Source of the DNA: Spizellomyces punctatus DAOM BR117
Lineage: Eukaryota; Chytridiomycota; Chytridiomycetes; Spizellomycetales; Spizellomycetaceae
Length of the DNA: 64,000 nt
Reading direction: 5' to 3'
Assembly: GCF_000182565.1 (NCBI RefSeq)
Contig: NW_015971540.1
Span: forward strand, 1,550,476 to 1,614,475
Shown: positions 11,370-22,738 of the stretch, piece by piece
How the letters are laid out: every line of letters begins with the position of its first letter
Position numbering within the stretch: position 1 is the first letter of the stretch
Made by a program: the position numbers and the translations under genes
Notes under the pieces: generated by a model
What the model was told of the DNA's origin: nothing
The model's input: only the letters and a program-made list of their open reading frames with translations
Database searches by the model: none

Positions 11370-11856
11370 CTTGTTTCGCGGATGTCGCAGCGATGTTTGT
11401 TGAGGAAAGTTGCTGCCGCGTCTGCTTAGGTGACCCATCCCTCCTTGTTGCCATAGCGTAGACCTGCCACCCAGACTGCCTTCTTTCAGTTCACTTCCAT
11501 TTGGATTGCGTTTCACTGGCAAAAAGGTTCGTTTTCTTGGACATAGACTAAACTCGTTGAGGGTGGGAGGGGCGAAGGGTGACATGGGCAAGAGCTCCTT
11601 GGGAGGGTGAAAACGCAAAGCAAACGCGGGGAACACCTCACAAAATGCATATATCTGAATACATTTGTAAAGATTTTAAGAAATTCATCCTCTACCCTTC
11701 TCTGTTCACATTCAGTTTGATCGTATTTGCCGTGCAGTCCTCCATTGGAGCCACTGCCACTCCCTAGTTCGTGGCCGTGGGGTGGCCGTCGAGGATCGTG
11801 TGGATGTGTCCGTACAAAATTTGTGAACTCTCGGTTTTTCTTTACTGTGAATCACG
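11370..11856. promoter_or_regulatory. Divergent promoter region SH3BGR-type / AAA+ ATPase
   Basis: 487 bp between start codons, with an X-box at 11447-11460. The minus-strand frame remains open through much of it, but composition and the X-box favour non-coding sequence. Confidence 0.55.
11447..11460. promoter_or_regulatory. X-box-like site GTTGCCATAGCGTA
   Basis: The left half GTTGCC is perfect and the centre AT(A/G)GC is kept, but the right half diverges. It lies 78 bp upstream of the SH3BGR-type start codon. Confidence 0.5.
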
Positions 11857-14055
11857 ATGACTATCCCTTCTTCCTCCGATACGGCCTTTCCTGTATGTGC
11901 ATTTGGGCAGGCGGGCAAGAGGTCCGTGAAACTATGCGGTGTCTTTGAGCAACCACTGGATCGCCAATGTCCATGTGTGCAGACTGCAGGAGATCTTTAC
12001 TTGCGGTTTTCAGAGAAACAATCTGTTTGCAAACCTTCCGGTTGACAGCCCGCGGAACGTCTTGGTGACTGGTCCCAGTGGGTCTGGTGAGTTGCTGAGA
12101 TGTAAAAGGTGTTGTAACTCATAGTCTGGAGGTCATAACCGCATCGTTCGATAAGGCAAAAGGTCCTTGACTTTGGAGCTATGTCGTCAGTTTGGAGTCA
12201 CAGTTGAGTATGGCAGGGAAATTAAGCCATGCTTTCAGCTATTGAGAATCCGCCCTCTAGCCCGTTGTCATCAGCAGCGCACGATTATCATTAGAGTATC
12301 CTGGCCAGATGTCCAAAGGGATAGAAACGTTATGTAATTCGGCGACTGGAGATCTGCCAACTGCTAGTATGTACTCCAGAGGCGTTGCTGAACGCCGAGG
12401 GACCAATGAAAATTGCTGAGTTTGCCAACTTATGATAGTTATATTCCAGAGCATCCACGATCTTTTTCCTTCACGGAACACAGATGAAGAGGCGTACCAT
12501 GCCTTCACCATCTCGATGCGAGGCCGTCAGTCACACCGCAAAGAGCGGACACTCATCATTGCCACGACTGCAGATCTTGATAGTGTCAATGAATCAGTGA
12601 AGAATTCCTTTGAGGTGCGCTGCGGAAAGCAAAGCACATCATGTTTATGCTTTTCTGAGGCTGGTACCTATAGGAGCACTTGTCCTTGGAACTTCCAACA
12701 CCGACGCAGCGAGGAGAGCTGCTCAAATGGCTTCTTAGCTCTCCATATAATGACCCATCTTTCAGTGTTCGCCAGGTAGCAGACAGTTGCCACGCCTATA
12801 CGCTGGCAGATCTAGCCACCCTCTGTCGACGAGCCGTAGAAACTGCCAGGAAACGAACAGATTCGTCCAACTTGTCGAATGAACCTACACCTGTCACGTT
12901 ACGCGATTCAGATTTCCAACAGAATTTGTCTTCGATCAAGCTAGCAGAGAATAGAAAACGGTATGATGTCTCACGAATGGAGGCTGTCAGATGGACGGAT
13001 GTTGGCGGTCATAGTACCGTTAAGGTAGTGTGAGTTTGACTGTTGTCATATATGGAATAAAGAATTGCCTAACGCGACGATTCCAACAGCGGCTACTCCA
13101 AGAAAGTGTGGTGTGGTTTTACCAAAACACTGCGGCGTTTGCCAGACTGGGAATACAACCTTCGAAAGGCGTCTTGCTGTATGTTTCCATGCAGTAATTG
13201 TACGGTCATTGTACGGATGCCCCTCTCTGACGATTTCGTAACAGATACGGACCACCAGGGACTGGGAAAACCCTTCTAGCTAAAGCGGTTGCGTTCGAAT
13301 CCGGAGCGAACTTCCTTCCCATATCCATTTCCGAAATAATCAAGGGTGAAGTAGGTTGATGTAGCTATGGCACCGACCTTAACTTCCAGAGCTAATACAT
13401 ACTTTCTAGGTTGGGGAATCCGAAAAGGCAATAGCAAGAACATTTGAAACAGCTCGGCGATGCAGTCCTTGTATCATTTTCATGGATGAGCTCGAAGCAT
13501 TGTTTTCACGCCACGATCAAATGGGCCAGGTCGGAAAGAAATTATTTTCACAGCTTGTTGTGGAGGTAGATGCTCTGGACTGGCAAAGTTCCCGTATTGT
13601 GCTCCTTGGCGCCACCAATCACCCAAATTCTCTGGACCCCGCCCTCCTTCGGCCAGGTATGTTGAGTATACATAGAGGTCATTGACACACGTTGTTCCTG
13701 AGATCTCACGTTACCGACTGTCAAGGCCGGATCGATCGTCTCATAGCTGTCCGTCCCCCATCGGCTTCTGAACGTGTCGACATTCTGCAGACACTGGCTT
13801 CGAAGATCCCTTTCGAAAAAGACTTGGATTGGTCCGGGATTGCGGCGCGCACCCGAGGAAAGACGGGTGCTGACCTCAAGGAGTTAGTTCGACGAGCTGG
13901 ATTAGCTGCTCTAAATCGGACGACATTGGACGGGCAGGTGGGTTTTTGACTCTGCAGTGGCGCTCTTTATAAGACCTAACTCCTTGAAGCCTACCGTCCA
14001 AATGTGTGATTTCGAGGATGCTCTTCGTACTCCTCAATTTAGACAGCCCAGTTGA
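11857..14055 (+). CDS. Tandem AAA+ ATPase, CDC48/AFG2 (SPATA5-like) group, degenerate D1
   Basis: Two AAA+ modules in tandem with almost no N-domain. D1 follows a short leader (AFGQAGKR ... [19 protein letters not shown]) and has a Walker A-like GPSGSGK, but my best splice puts Arg, not Ser/Thr, after the Lys, and the Walker B position reads [10 protein letters not shown] without the DE pair, so D1 is probably non-hydrolysing. D2 is complete: [26 protein letters not shown], Walker [13 protein letters not shown], sensor [20 protein letters not shown], and a [12 protein letters not shown] helix. Family role would be protein unfolding or remodelling (60S maturation for AFG2, pre-ribosome for SPATA5L1, receptor recycling for PEX1/PEX6). 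The D1 exons between 12070 and 12440 are reconstructed by eye and least certain. Confidence 0.75.
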
Positions 14056-14492
14056 TCCTCTGAGTGCCTAAATGAAACCACCAGCAACATCCCTAGTAGG
14101 TCCTTCTAGACTGACAGGCAATTCTACCACCGGGCCGCTCCTCCACACATTACCGACTAGATCAACCAACTTGCAAGTGATTCGGACAACGTATTCTCGT
14201 GTTTCTGGATTCCTACACTCCGTAAAAGACACCGCGCAGAGTTGGGCGAAGTACCCTTTCGCAAGGTTTGCCCGAAGAACATTTTGGGGGCAGTGGTGTT
14301 GCTAGAGGACTAGTATAAACGAGTATGTAGCGCCTGTGTGCAAATCCAATATGAATACCTTCGGGTAGGTTTCAAAGGCGTCTGGCAGCCTTTCCTTTGT
14401 GCCAACCATCGGGACTACCTCAGTGACATATTCGAGGGCGACGATCTCTCTTCCGTGTCCTTAAAGCGTGGTCCAGAAAGTTAATACATCCA
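14056..14492. other. Convergent intergenic region, possible extra INTS7 3' exon
   Basis: 437 bp between the AAA+ and INTS7 stop codons. On the minus strand about 14304-14455 is an open, protein-like frame (GREIVALEYVTEVVPMVGTK and onward, ending at a TAG near 14304). It is either a last INTS7 exon or chance. Nothing else is seen. Confidence 0.4.
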
Positions 14493-17400
14493 TCACATCC
14501 TTGCCGCAGTCCATGCTATAGTGGCAAGCCCACCTCTGAGCTTCCAGTTCGCGGGAGTTTTTACTGTCCCTTCCAGCTTTAAGATCAAGTCTTCGTAAGT
14601 CTTGACGCGACGAACTCCGTTTCTCCAATTGGGAGTTACTGTCACCTGCAATGGAAGCATTTGAATTTGAGTTGAGCATACTCTGTTGCTCGCATTCTGT
14701 TGTGTCAGCTGCTGTACCTGGACTGTGACGCTTGGTCGTGTGACAAAAAAGTAACTCGGGATTAATAGCGTCTCACGCAAGACTTGGGAGATTCTTCGTC
14801 CTACGTCCTATGTTGAGATATATGTTAGCATTTGTAGTGGGACCTCCTTCTAAACCATCCGGTGAAATAAACCTTGACTTGCATGTGGCTCTCATCCTCT
14901 ATTCCACGTAGTACATCAGCTAAATGCGGTGGCAACCGGCTTCCAGTTCTTGTGCTTGACACCGGCTGGGCATACATCATCAGGTAGAGCCGCGAGGGTG
15001 ATATTTCGGGTGCTCCTGCCTCGAAGAGCCCAGTCCTTGCAACAAACTGTCCTGTCAGCTCTGTCATGAATACACAGAATACCGCCCATGTGAAACAAAG
15101 TTAAGGAAACAACAATTCTTAACGTCATAAAGGGTAGCAATGCAATGCAAGTAAAAAGGATATGAATCAAGAACATCCAGGCTTGCATCGTCGATATCCA
15201 CAAAACTTTCTGCCAGGCAGCTGTATCCTCTAGAGCAAGTATCGAACGTTTCTTTGAAGGTTGACCACTTCATCGACTGCGTTACACGATCATCGCTGTG
15301 ATTTTCTAACGTTGCCAGGACTCCCTGTGTTGCTTCAAGGGTGGTCGCATGCAGTATCAGAAGATCATACTGAAATGCGCGGGACCCCTGGCTTGCCGCG
15401 AGTGACTGTGGACAGTTAGGGCGTGGGTAGCAAACGAATCGTCTGCGATGAAACACACCTTGATGGCCGTTGATGAGCTTCGAAGACTGTCAACGAGCTT
15501 GTGAAAAACTTCGATATTAGTTGCACTTTCTAAAAGTGCATTGATATATATGCCCGCCTGGGCAACATGTTCCAAACTGCGTATCCAAAAACCAACTGAC
15601 TCGGATGTAACCTGATCAGATACAAATCAGATACAATAAGTTGATTCGTTAGTCAAACGAAAGTTGAACTCTCCATACCTGAAGAACGAGTTCCTTAAAT
15701 ATATCGTGGGCAAGACCATAATGTCCAGCACACACGGCTTCTCGCCCAATACCATAAAGATGCCAGTACCCTTGGACACCTTCCTTCGACCGGATAAGAA
15801 GAGGGGTAATGGTTGAAGCAAAATCAGGCTGTCGGGAAGGCGGAATCTGCCCACACCGTAGCGCAACCCGCAGCGCCGCAGCCTAGCAAGCATATATACT
15901 CTTAGTTGACAGACACAAGGAACGGTTGGGGATAATCAGCGGCTTACAACGGTGCGAGCAGGTAACACTGAAAGGTAGACAATGGCCATCGAAATTAAAG
16001 TGTTAACCGAGTGATGATCGGAATCGGTTTGCTGGCTCAGCATTCGTAAAATCAAGTTGAAGAGTTTTGTTAAAACTGGGCGATATCATATCAATATACT
16101 GGCCACTATCGACAAAGCATTGCAGATACCTAGCGGATTCTTCTGTGATGCCGAGAGCATGGCATTCCATACCTCAGGACCGTCACGTAATCTCGACAGT
16201 TGCACCAGCGTCTCCGCGGTATATCTGAACTATTAAAGTTTAGAGATGTCAGCGCAACGCTTGAGTGACAGCTCCAGCCGAGATAGTACTTCTGACGCGG
16301 AGACATTCGTCGACATGGAAGCTAGTTTGTTGAGAAGCTGACGGACAGTCGCATGATCGACATCTGTAAACAGACGCCCAAGAGGTGAGAAAAAGAAGCG
16401 ATTGCCGATTTAATGATTGTATGAACTCAGACCTGAGATGAAACCAATTTCAATTCCATTCACTGAGAGATGAGTTTGCGCGAATGTGTACATCTTGCAT
16501 AATGTCCTAGCCGCATAGACAGAGCTCGCATCTCCCTGTGACATGATAGACTCAATGTCCGACAGGGACACCTGCTGGGATATCGTGTTCCCGCCTCCGG
16601 GACTGTGGAACAAGCGGAGGAGAAGGTCAAAGTGACCGCAGAGCACACTGAGCACTTGAAAGCCCTTCTGGCGGACGACGCTGCATCTCGCTGAACATGC
16701 AAACTTCATGATATACTGCAACCACAGTAAGTTAATTCCGGTTCCTCAGCTGTACAGTTGTCCTCCATTACCAAGAAGTTCTCCTGTGTGAAGTGATGCC
16801 CTTGTGCCTTTCCGAGTGTCCTTAAGCAGTCCAAAGCACTCCATTGCAATGGTATTCGGCGGTCCTGCTCCAGGTACCCAATCAGCAGTTCCACCTTCGT
16901 ACAGTTAGTTCATCGTGAAAATACGGTTCGGATCCTAATATACAATGCCTACCTGAGCATCAATCTGAAATATACAGCGCTTGGCAAGAACTGTCAGCGT
17001 GCGAGCAATGGTTATGATGTAGTCTTCATCGTTGGAGCCGCGGAGGTATCGTAAACAGGATTGTCGTGCCTAACCGTGTGATGGTGAGTAACGAAGCAGC
17101 ATTCTCGTTCATGCGCTTCGGTATTTACCAAATTTGCCAATTGCTGATCATGGTGCATGTGCCTGAAAATCCTGAAAACCTTTGCAGTTGTTGCAGTATT
17201 CTGAATTGGGTCTAGTTCTGCACGTCAGTATTTGGCGTTTCCTTGGTCCACGAGAACGTCATCGCACCTAGCACCATAAGCTCCAGTTTATCCATGATGT
17301 TGGCAGCAAAGGTCCTGGACTTTGAAGCAATCCTATCGGTCGCGAAAATAGCCGCCTCCAATTCTAAAGGATCATTGGAGTCCAAGAGAAGTCGAACACT

Positions 17401-18054
17401 ATTTGGCGATAATTAACCTCAACTCTGCGCGACACATCATTTTAAGAATGCTAACCGATGATGAACTTCAATCCGTTCTTGAACAATAGCAGACATATAT
17501 GCGAGCAGCCTGGAAATAAAAAGGAAAGCAAATGTGGGAATGGGCGAGCTACAGCGCATTCTGGGATATATATCATACCTGAGAGTGAGCGCACGAGCAA
17601 TGGGGTCATTGCTCGTCAAAACAACAAATATCCTTCGCAGCATGTCATCTACGCTAGTGATCTTCGTCAAGGCATATTGGCTATGTTTGAAGACCTTGAA
17701 AATTGACTGTCGCACGATATTATTGCTGCGATTTTCAAGATATAAACAATTTCTTCCAGGAATCTGTACCAAATTATTCTAAAGGTGACCGACCTTGTGC
17801 GCCAGTACTCGGCCAATTTGAGAAAACCTGGTGGGTTTTAATAAGGCCTTGGAACAAGGTCCCAGCGGGGCATGCATTTAGGATTACAGAAGCATACCAG
17901 AAGTGACCAGGTCAGGGGATGGGTATTTGACAAAAAAATGGGTATATTGTAAAATGGACTGCAATTTGTGCTCTAGCTTGGGGGACCTGTAGGCTTTATC
18001 CAATGCAACAAGCTCCTGCAGGCCGGGATCTACCAGCGACAACCCTTCCGACAT
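14493..18054 (-). CDS. INTS7: Integrator complex subunit 7
   Basis: HEAT/ARM-repeat subunit of Integrator, the nuclear complex that cleaves nascent snRNAs and attenuates paused RNA polymerase II. Many small exons. The N-terminus reads SLVDPGLQELVALDKAYRSP then, across introns, GFLKLAEYWRT, NNIVRQSIFKVFKHSQ, DMLRRIFVVLTSNDPIARAL and RLLAYMSAIVQERIEVHH, followed by VRLLLDSNDPLELEAAIFAT. This tracks animal INTS7 in order (SNDPVARAITLRMLG, IIPERKNAHH, LDSHDNVEVEAAVFAA). The C-terminal beta region (HMQVKVYFTGWF, LPLQVTVTPNWRNGVR) is recognisable but weaker. The stop at 14493 is provisional. Integrator is missing from the model yeasts, so its presence marks an early-diverging fungus. Confidence 0.85.
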
Positions 18055-18307
18055 TGTCAATGAGTACCGGCTTTGGTAGACCCGCTAAAGCCAATTCCCA
18101 AAGACTTCAATAGTGCCTTCTTGAACGGTTTTCCAGCACCGTATCCTGGCCTAAACGTTCGTAAAATCCCGTCGATTGGAATTGGGAAACTCTCAAGCGC
18201 AACACGATCTGGCCAATGCGCGCGGCTAACCATCCGATGATTCATCATCACTATGGTAACAACGATGAGTGAATCGCTGAGACCAGTGGAATTTTGTCCC
18301 AACCTGC
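18055..18307. promoter_or_regulatory. Bidirectional promoter region INTS7 / HisRS
   Basis: 253 bp between divergent start codons, with an X-box at 18247-18260. A Gcn4-like TGAGTGA follows at 18265, one base off TGAGTCA. Confidence 0.6.
18247..18260. promoter_or_regulatory. X-box ATCACTATGGTAAC
   Basis: Fits the RFX consensus RYYRCY-AT-GGYAAC with a strong right half. It lies 47 bp before the long-form HisRS start codon. Confidence 0.55.
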
Positions 18308-20261
18308 ATGAGGAGGGTGGCCGACATCAGGCACCATTTGCCGCGCAGATTACTCCTACGGCCCGTCGGTACTCGTACCAACTTTTTTGTTCTCGGAGCT
18401 ATCTCTACCCCCCACAATTGGACTGTCCGTCACTTCTCAAATTACAACTGTCAAATGACCGTAGACGGCGTTATTAACAAGGAGGCCGAGCTTTCGCAGC
18501 TGGAGGCTCTTGAGGCAGCCTGCCGCTCTCGCATAAAGGAACACAAGAAGAATGGAGACAAGGTCGCTGAAAAGTCGCAATTGGAAGAGCTGAAAGAGGT
18601 TATGCGAAGAAAGAAGGAGCTCCTTGGCCCCAAGAAGAAAGGCGAAAACGCAGAAGGGACAGAGGAGAAGGCTAAGGATGATGTGAAGTCTTTTACTCTG
18701 AAGACTCCGAAGGTATGCTGGCGAAATCACCATGCATGCGTAACTCGATCCGTTAAACGTTCATGTCGCTGTGCAGGGAACAAAAGATTACGATGAGAAG
18801 GATATGGCAATCCGGGAACAAATCTTCTCTACAATTACCAGCATCTTTAAGCGGCACGGCGCAATTACGATCGACACGCCAGTGTTTGAGCTGAAGGAAA
18901 TTCTAGCTGGGAAGTACGGGGAGGACAGCAAGCTCATCTACGACCTGGAAGATCAAGGCGGAGAAAAGTGTTCTTTGCGATATGATCTCACTGTGCCCTT
19001 TGCGCGATACCTTGCTGAAAATAAAATATCCAACCTGAAGCGCTACCACATTGCAAAGGTTTACCGACGAGATCAACCGGCAATGAATCGTGGTCGAATG
19101 CGAGAATTCTATCAATGCGATTTCGATATTGCAGGAGTGTACGATCCCATGGTACCGGATGCGGAAGCACTACGTGTTATGGCAGAAATTCTCAAGGGAT
19201 TGGATGTTGGTGAGTTCACTATCAAAGTGAATCACCGCAAGATTTTGGATGGAATGTTCGAAGTATGTGGTGTACCAAGCGATAAGATCCGTACAATATC
19301 ATCCGCTGTTGACAAGTTGGACAAAATGCTTTGGGCGGATGTCAAAAAAGAAATGGTGGATGAGAAGGGTCTTGCGGAAGAAGTCGCGGACCGGATTGGT
19401 GAATATGTGAAACTTAAAGGTACGTTCACCGTGGCTTTGCAGAGATGGCGAATGACTAAGTCACGAACTTGATATCAGGCTCCAAGGAACTATGCGAGAA
19501 GCTAGCAGCGGACACAGGATTATCAGGAAATGCCAACGCCACAGCCGGAATCGCGGACATGCGACTGTTGTTGAATTACCTGGAAGTTTTCAACGTCCTC
19601 CCGCACATTTCCTTCGATCTCAGCCTTGCACGAGGACTAGACTATTACACTGGTGTCATTTACGAGGCTGTGATCAATGACTCACCTAGTGTACAAAGTA
19701 AGTAATTCTATTTTCAAGTACACTGCCTCTTGCACGCGGTCTCTTATTGCTGCTCAACCTCATACGTCAGACGGAGAACAAGTCGGCGTTGGCTCGGTTG
19801 CCGCAGGTGGCCGATATGATGATCTCGTTGGGATGTTCTCCGGAAACAAGAAGATTCCATGCGTAGGTGTTAGCATCGGTGTGGAGCGGGTGTTTGCACT
19901 TTTGTCGAGCCGCCGAGACCGTGCCAGCATCAAATCCAACGCTACGGAGGTGTACGTCATCGGACTTGGAGAAGGGTTTTTGGAGGAACGAATGCGCATC
20001 TGCAGTGAGCTTTGGGACGCAGGTGTAAAAGCTGAGTATATGTTCAAGAAGAAGCCACGAAGTCTGCAGGTTCAGTTTGATGTCTGCGACAAGGAGCAGA
20101 TACCTCTTGCTATTATCGTTGGTGGAAAGGAGATTGAGGCTGGAGTGGTCAAAATCAGGAAGATGGTAAAGGAAGAAGCGTCAAGTGGGGATAAAGAGGT
20201 CACTGTCCCAAGAACAGGTCTTGTTGAGGCAGTGGAGCAGAAGCTTCAGGAGCTAAGATAG
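18308..20261 (+). CDS. HTS1: Histidyl-tRNA synthetase, probable dual mitochondrial/cytosolic
   Basis: Class II synthetase that charges tRNA-His. Exons 18308-18712, 18777-19419, 19479-19697 and 19771-20261 join in phase to 585 residues. Residues 1-49 form an Arg-rich, acid-free, presequence-like extension; Met50 (18455) then begins a WHEP-like helical domain ([20 protein letters not shown]). The catalytic core has motif 2 ([20 protein letters not shown]), the histidine loops ARGLDYYTG and [13 protein letters not shown], and motif 3 ([13 protein letters not shown]); an anticodon-binding domain follows. Two start codons, one giving a targeted form and one a cytosolic form, match the way yeast HTS1 supplies both compartments from one gene. 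Divergent from INTS7. Confidence 0.96.
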
Positions 20262-20534
20262 GACCAGACGAAATAGTTTTTGTTTATAGATTAATCATTG
20301 CGTCAACGTGTACATTTCATACACTCTCATGGACCAGATTAACGTCATAGACCTTATGGAGGATATAAGTCATGGCCAGTCATAGTCCCATGTTGGAACT
20401 GCATGTTGAGATATTGTTGACTGCGATCTACTTATTCTATTGCAATCTACAAGTAATACACAATGTCCATTCTATAATACGAAGTATAATATTTACACGA
20501 TCTATTCTGTACATGTCACCGAAACGGAAGAATC

Positions 20535-21300
20535 TCATGACAACTTTGCAGTTATGTAATTCAAGGTTCCGACTTGCTCGATCACGAATTGTGCTTTGGA
20601 CGATAGCCGTTTACATTGTCGAAGCACCTTGTTCGTATCTACACCAGGTGGGATTTTCCAGCGCATAGTGCGAAAGCCTTTTTGCTGCTGGAGAGACTGG
20701 ACGTCCTTTTCGACCGTAGCAATAAATATCTTGTAGGGGTCGGCTTCCTTTGGGACTTCCTCTACTTGTTCTGTGGACTCGTCGTTGAGAGTGTCTTCTG
20801 ACGAAATTCGACGCAGAAAATCCACAGCGGACGCATCGACAGCGGGCTCACCGCGTTTGAAGAGGGCAAAGATACCTTTCACACCAGTTTTCCTGGCTGC
20901 GGTACTTGTTGCAACTGTGGTGGGCATAGCGAAAAATTAGTGTAATACTGGGTTGTACTCTTTTCCACAGGCGGCGATGGGGGAGCCGCTTCTACTTTTA
21001 TGTCTTCTCCATCCTTCCCCACTCCATCCAATTGCAATCCAAGGACGGGATAGCAGCTCTTGGGAGGAGAGTCGCCGCCGGCAGGGACCTAAAAATAGCT
21101 CATCTCAGTGGTTTAATTGATGTTGGGTGAGGGTGAATCCTGATTACGTAAGCACCGGTGATGTTTAGCCCGGCGACTTTTCGACCGACGACCTTTCTCG
21201 TCGTTTTCCGCATGGCATCGATGCTCGTTTTGTACTTGTCATTTCCTGCTTCCATACATTGATAGATCACAGTTACCGACATAACCGTATGGTTAGACAT
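20535..21300 (-). CDS. Unrecognised three-exon protein
   Basis: I do not recognise this family. Three exons fit: 21300 down to the GTAATC donor after NITGAY; VPAGGDSPPKSCYPVLGLQL down to the GTACAA donor near 20970 (a CTAAT branch-like site precedes the CCACAG acceptor); and a last exon ending TLNYITAKLS at 20535. The product is about 210 residues and soluble. The N-terminal part is basic (MRKTTRKVVGRKVAG); the middle is acidic (EDTLNDESTEQVEEVPKE); the end (DPYKIFIATVEKDVQSLQQQ, then RTMRWKIPPGVDTNKVLRQ) looks folded. It converges on HisRS and is divergent from NAA10. The three-exon model is inference from splice signals and phase; coding nature of the last exon is likely. Confidence 0.55.
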
Positions 21301-21602
21301 TATCCAGCCAATTCGGAAACCTTATTTAAAGTCTTTAAGTCTTGATCATCTCATGAGTGCCTCGCCCAACGGCAAGGTCCTGCTGCAACATACAAGCTTT
21401 AAAGGATGTAGCTTTCATTCAAATACTACCATCTACCCCCCCCCCCCCGCTTCGTATAGCAGCTTGAGCAAGGATCAAGGCAGACTCACGAGGTAGATCT
21501 GGGTCTCCATAGCAACAAGGCTTCCAATGTCAATGCAGGTACTGTCCAAGCGCAGGTTTTCCGAGGCATACCCTTCCACCGACCCAGGCTTCATCAGACA
21601 CG
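21301..21602. promoter_or_regulatory. Bidirectional promoter region, unknown gene / NAA10
   Basis: 302 bp between divergent start codons, with a run of 13 C at 21436-21448 and an X-box at 21503-21516. No gene is seen inside. Confidence 0.55.
21503..21516. promoter_or_regulatory. X-box GTCTCCATAGCAAC
   Basis: RFX-type site with a perfect right half ATAGCAAC, 86 bp upstream of the NAA10 start codon. Confidence 0.6.
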
Positions 21603-22455
21603 ATGATAAACATCCGACCTGCAACAGTACGTGCTAGGATATCATATATAGCAATCGATATTTGGGCTCTAACTCCTAAAGTGTCTCGTAGGTGGACGAT
21701 CTGCTGTCCATGCAGAATTGCAACCTAATGAACCTTCCCGAGAACTACCAAATGAAGTACTACATATATCACGCCTTATCATGGCCTCAGCTCTCCTTTG
21801 TTGCGGAGGATCAAAAGGGCCGTGTTGTGGGCTATGTTCTAGCTAAAATGTGAGTTGAGATAAGTACCGTATGTGCCATTTCCATGTGGTCTCATGCAAA
21901 TGCCTACAGGGAGGAGGAAGTGGGCGATGTGCCACATGGACATATTACAAGTTTATCTGTAATGAGGAACTGGCGACGATTAGGCATTGCCGAGAAGCTG
22001 ATGAGCCAAGCACGTACGTTCTTACTTTTTCGCGGTGATCGCATGTCGTCCGTTGATGTGTTTGTACAGAGAAAGCAATGCTGGAAGCATTCCATGCACA
22101 TTACGTCTCGCTGCATGTAAGAAAGAGCAATCGTGCGGCCCTCCAGCTATATCGCGATACCTTAAAGTTCAGGTATAGTAGAACTGTCATTACGTGATTG
22201 GAGATTGTTAGACAACAACGCACACGAAACTGACTCACGCTTGTAGTGTGCACGAGATCGAAAAGTCTTATTATGCAGATGGAGAGGTAAGTTTGGCTGC
22301 TCGTCTCGCGAAAGGTATTGTTATGCTGATGATACGGATTACAGGATGCGTATGCCATGCGAAAACAGTTGAAGGAAGATGCAGAGGGAGCGCAGCATGG
22401 TCGTGGATCAAAATCAAAGCCCTTGAATGGGAGGGAGGGTGGCCATTCGCATTGA
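21603..22455 (+). CDS. NAA10: N-terminal acetyltransferase NatA catalytic subunit
   Basis: GNAT-fold enzyme that acetylates the N-terminus of nascent proteins at the ribosome together with the auxiliary subunit NAA15. Six exons (21603-21626, 21692-21849, 21910-22013, 22070-22172, 22247-22286, 22345-22455) join in phase to 179 residues. The 24-bp first exon gives MINIRPAT. Then come [57 protein letters not shown] (acetyl-CoA loop RRLGIA), [20 protein letters not shown] and [15 protein letters not shown]. Nearly every block matches animal NAA10. The tail is a short hydrophilic extension. It converges on GrpE. Confidence 0.97.
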
Positions 22456-22738
22456 ACAGAGATTTTATAAGCAATCTTTCTGCTTTCGTGTTTATCGGTG
22501 TACTCCCGTGCGGAGAGCTACCGGTATAGCGACCAGTATCAATACGGGCTGATCTACTGTCAGGATGCGCAATCGGAAAATGTGATATTTACTACAGCAA
22601 AAAGCGGAATCAACGAACGAAAACGTGTACCCCCCTCTACACCAACCATACGACTACGATACAGCAAACCCTTGGTGACATCTCATCTACACGTCCTCAT
22701 CCATGCCTTCTAAATAATGATATATGATGGAAACAGTC

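Noticed and set aside
11370-11636. 89-residue N-terminal extension of the SH3BGR-type protein
   Set aside because: Homologs start near MAPRV and an X-box lies inside the stretch; more likely 5' leader and promoter.
13285-13300. tRNA B-box-like GTTCGAATCC
   Set aside because: It lies inside the D2 coding sequence of the AAA+ ATPase and no matching A-box or acceptor stem is present.
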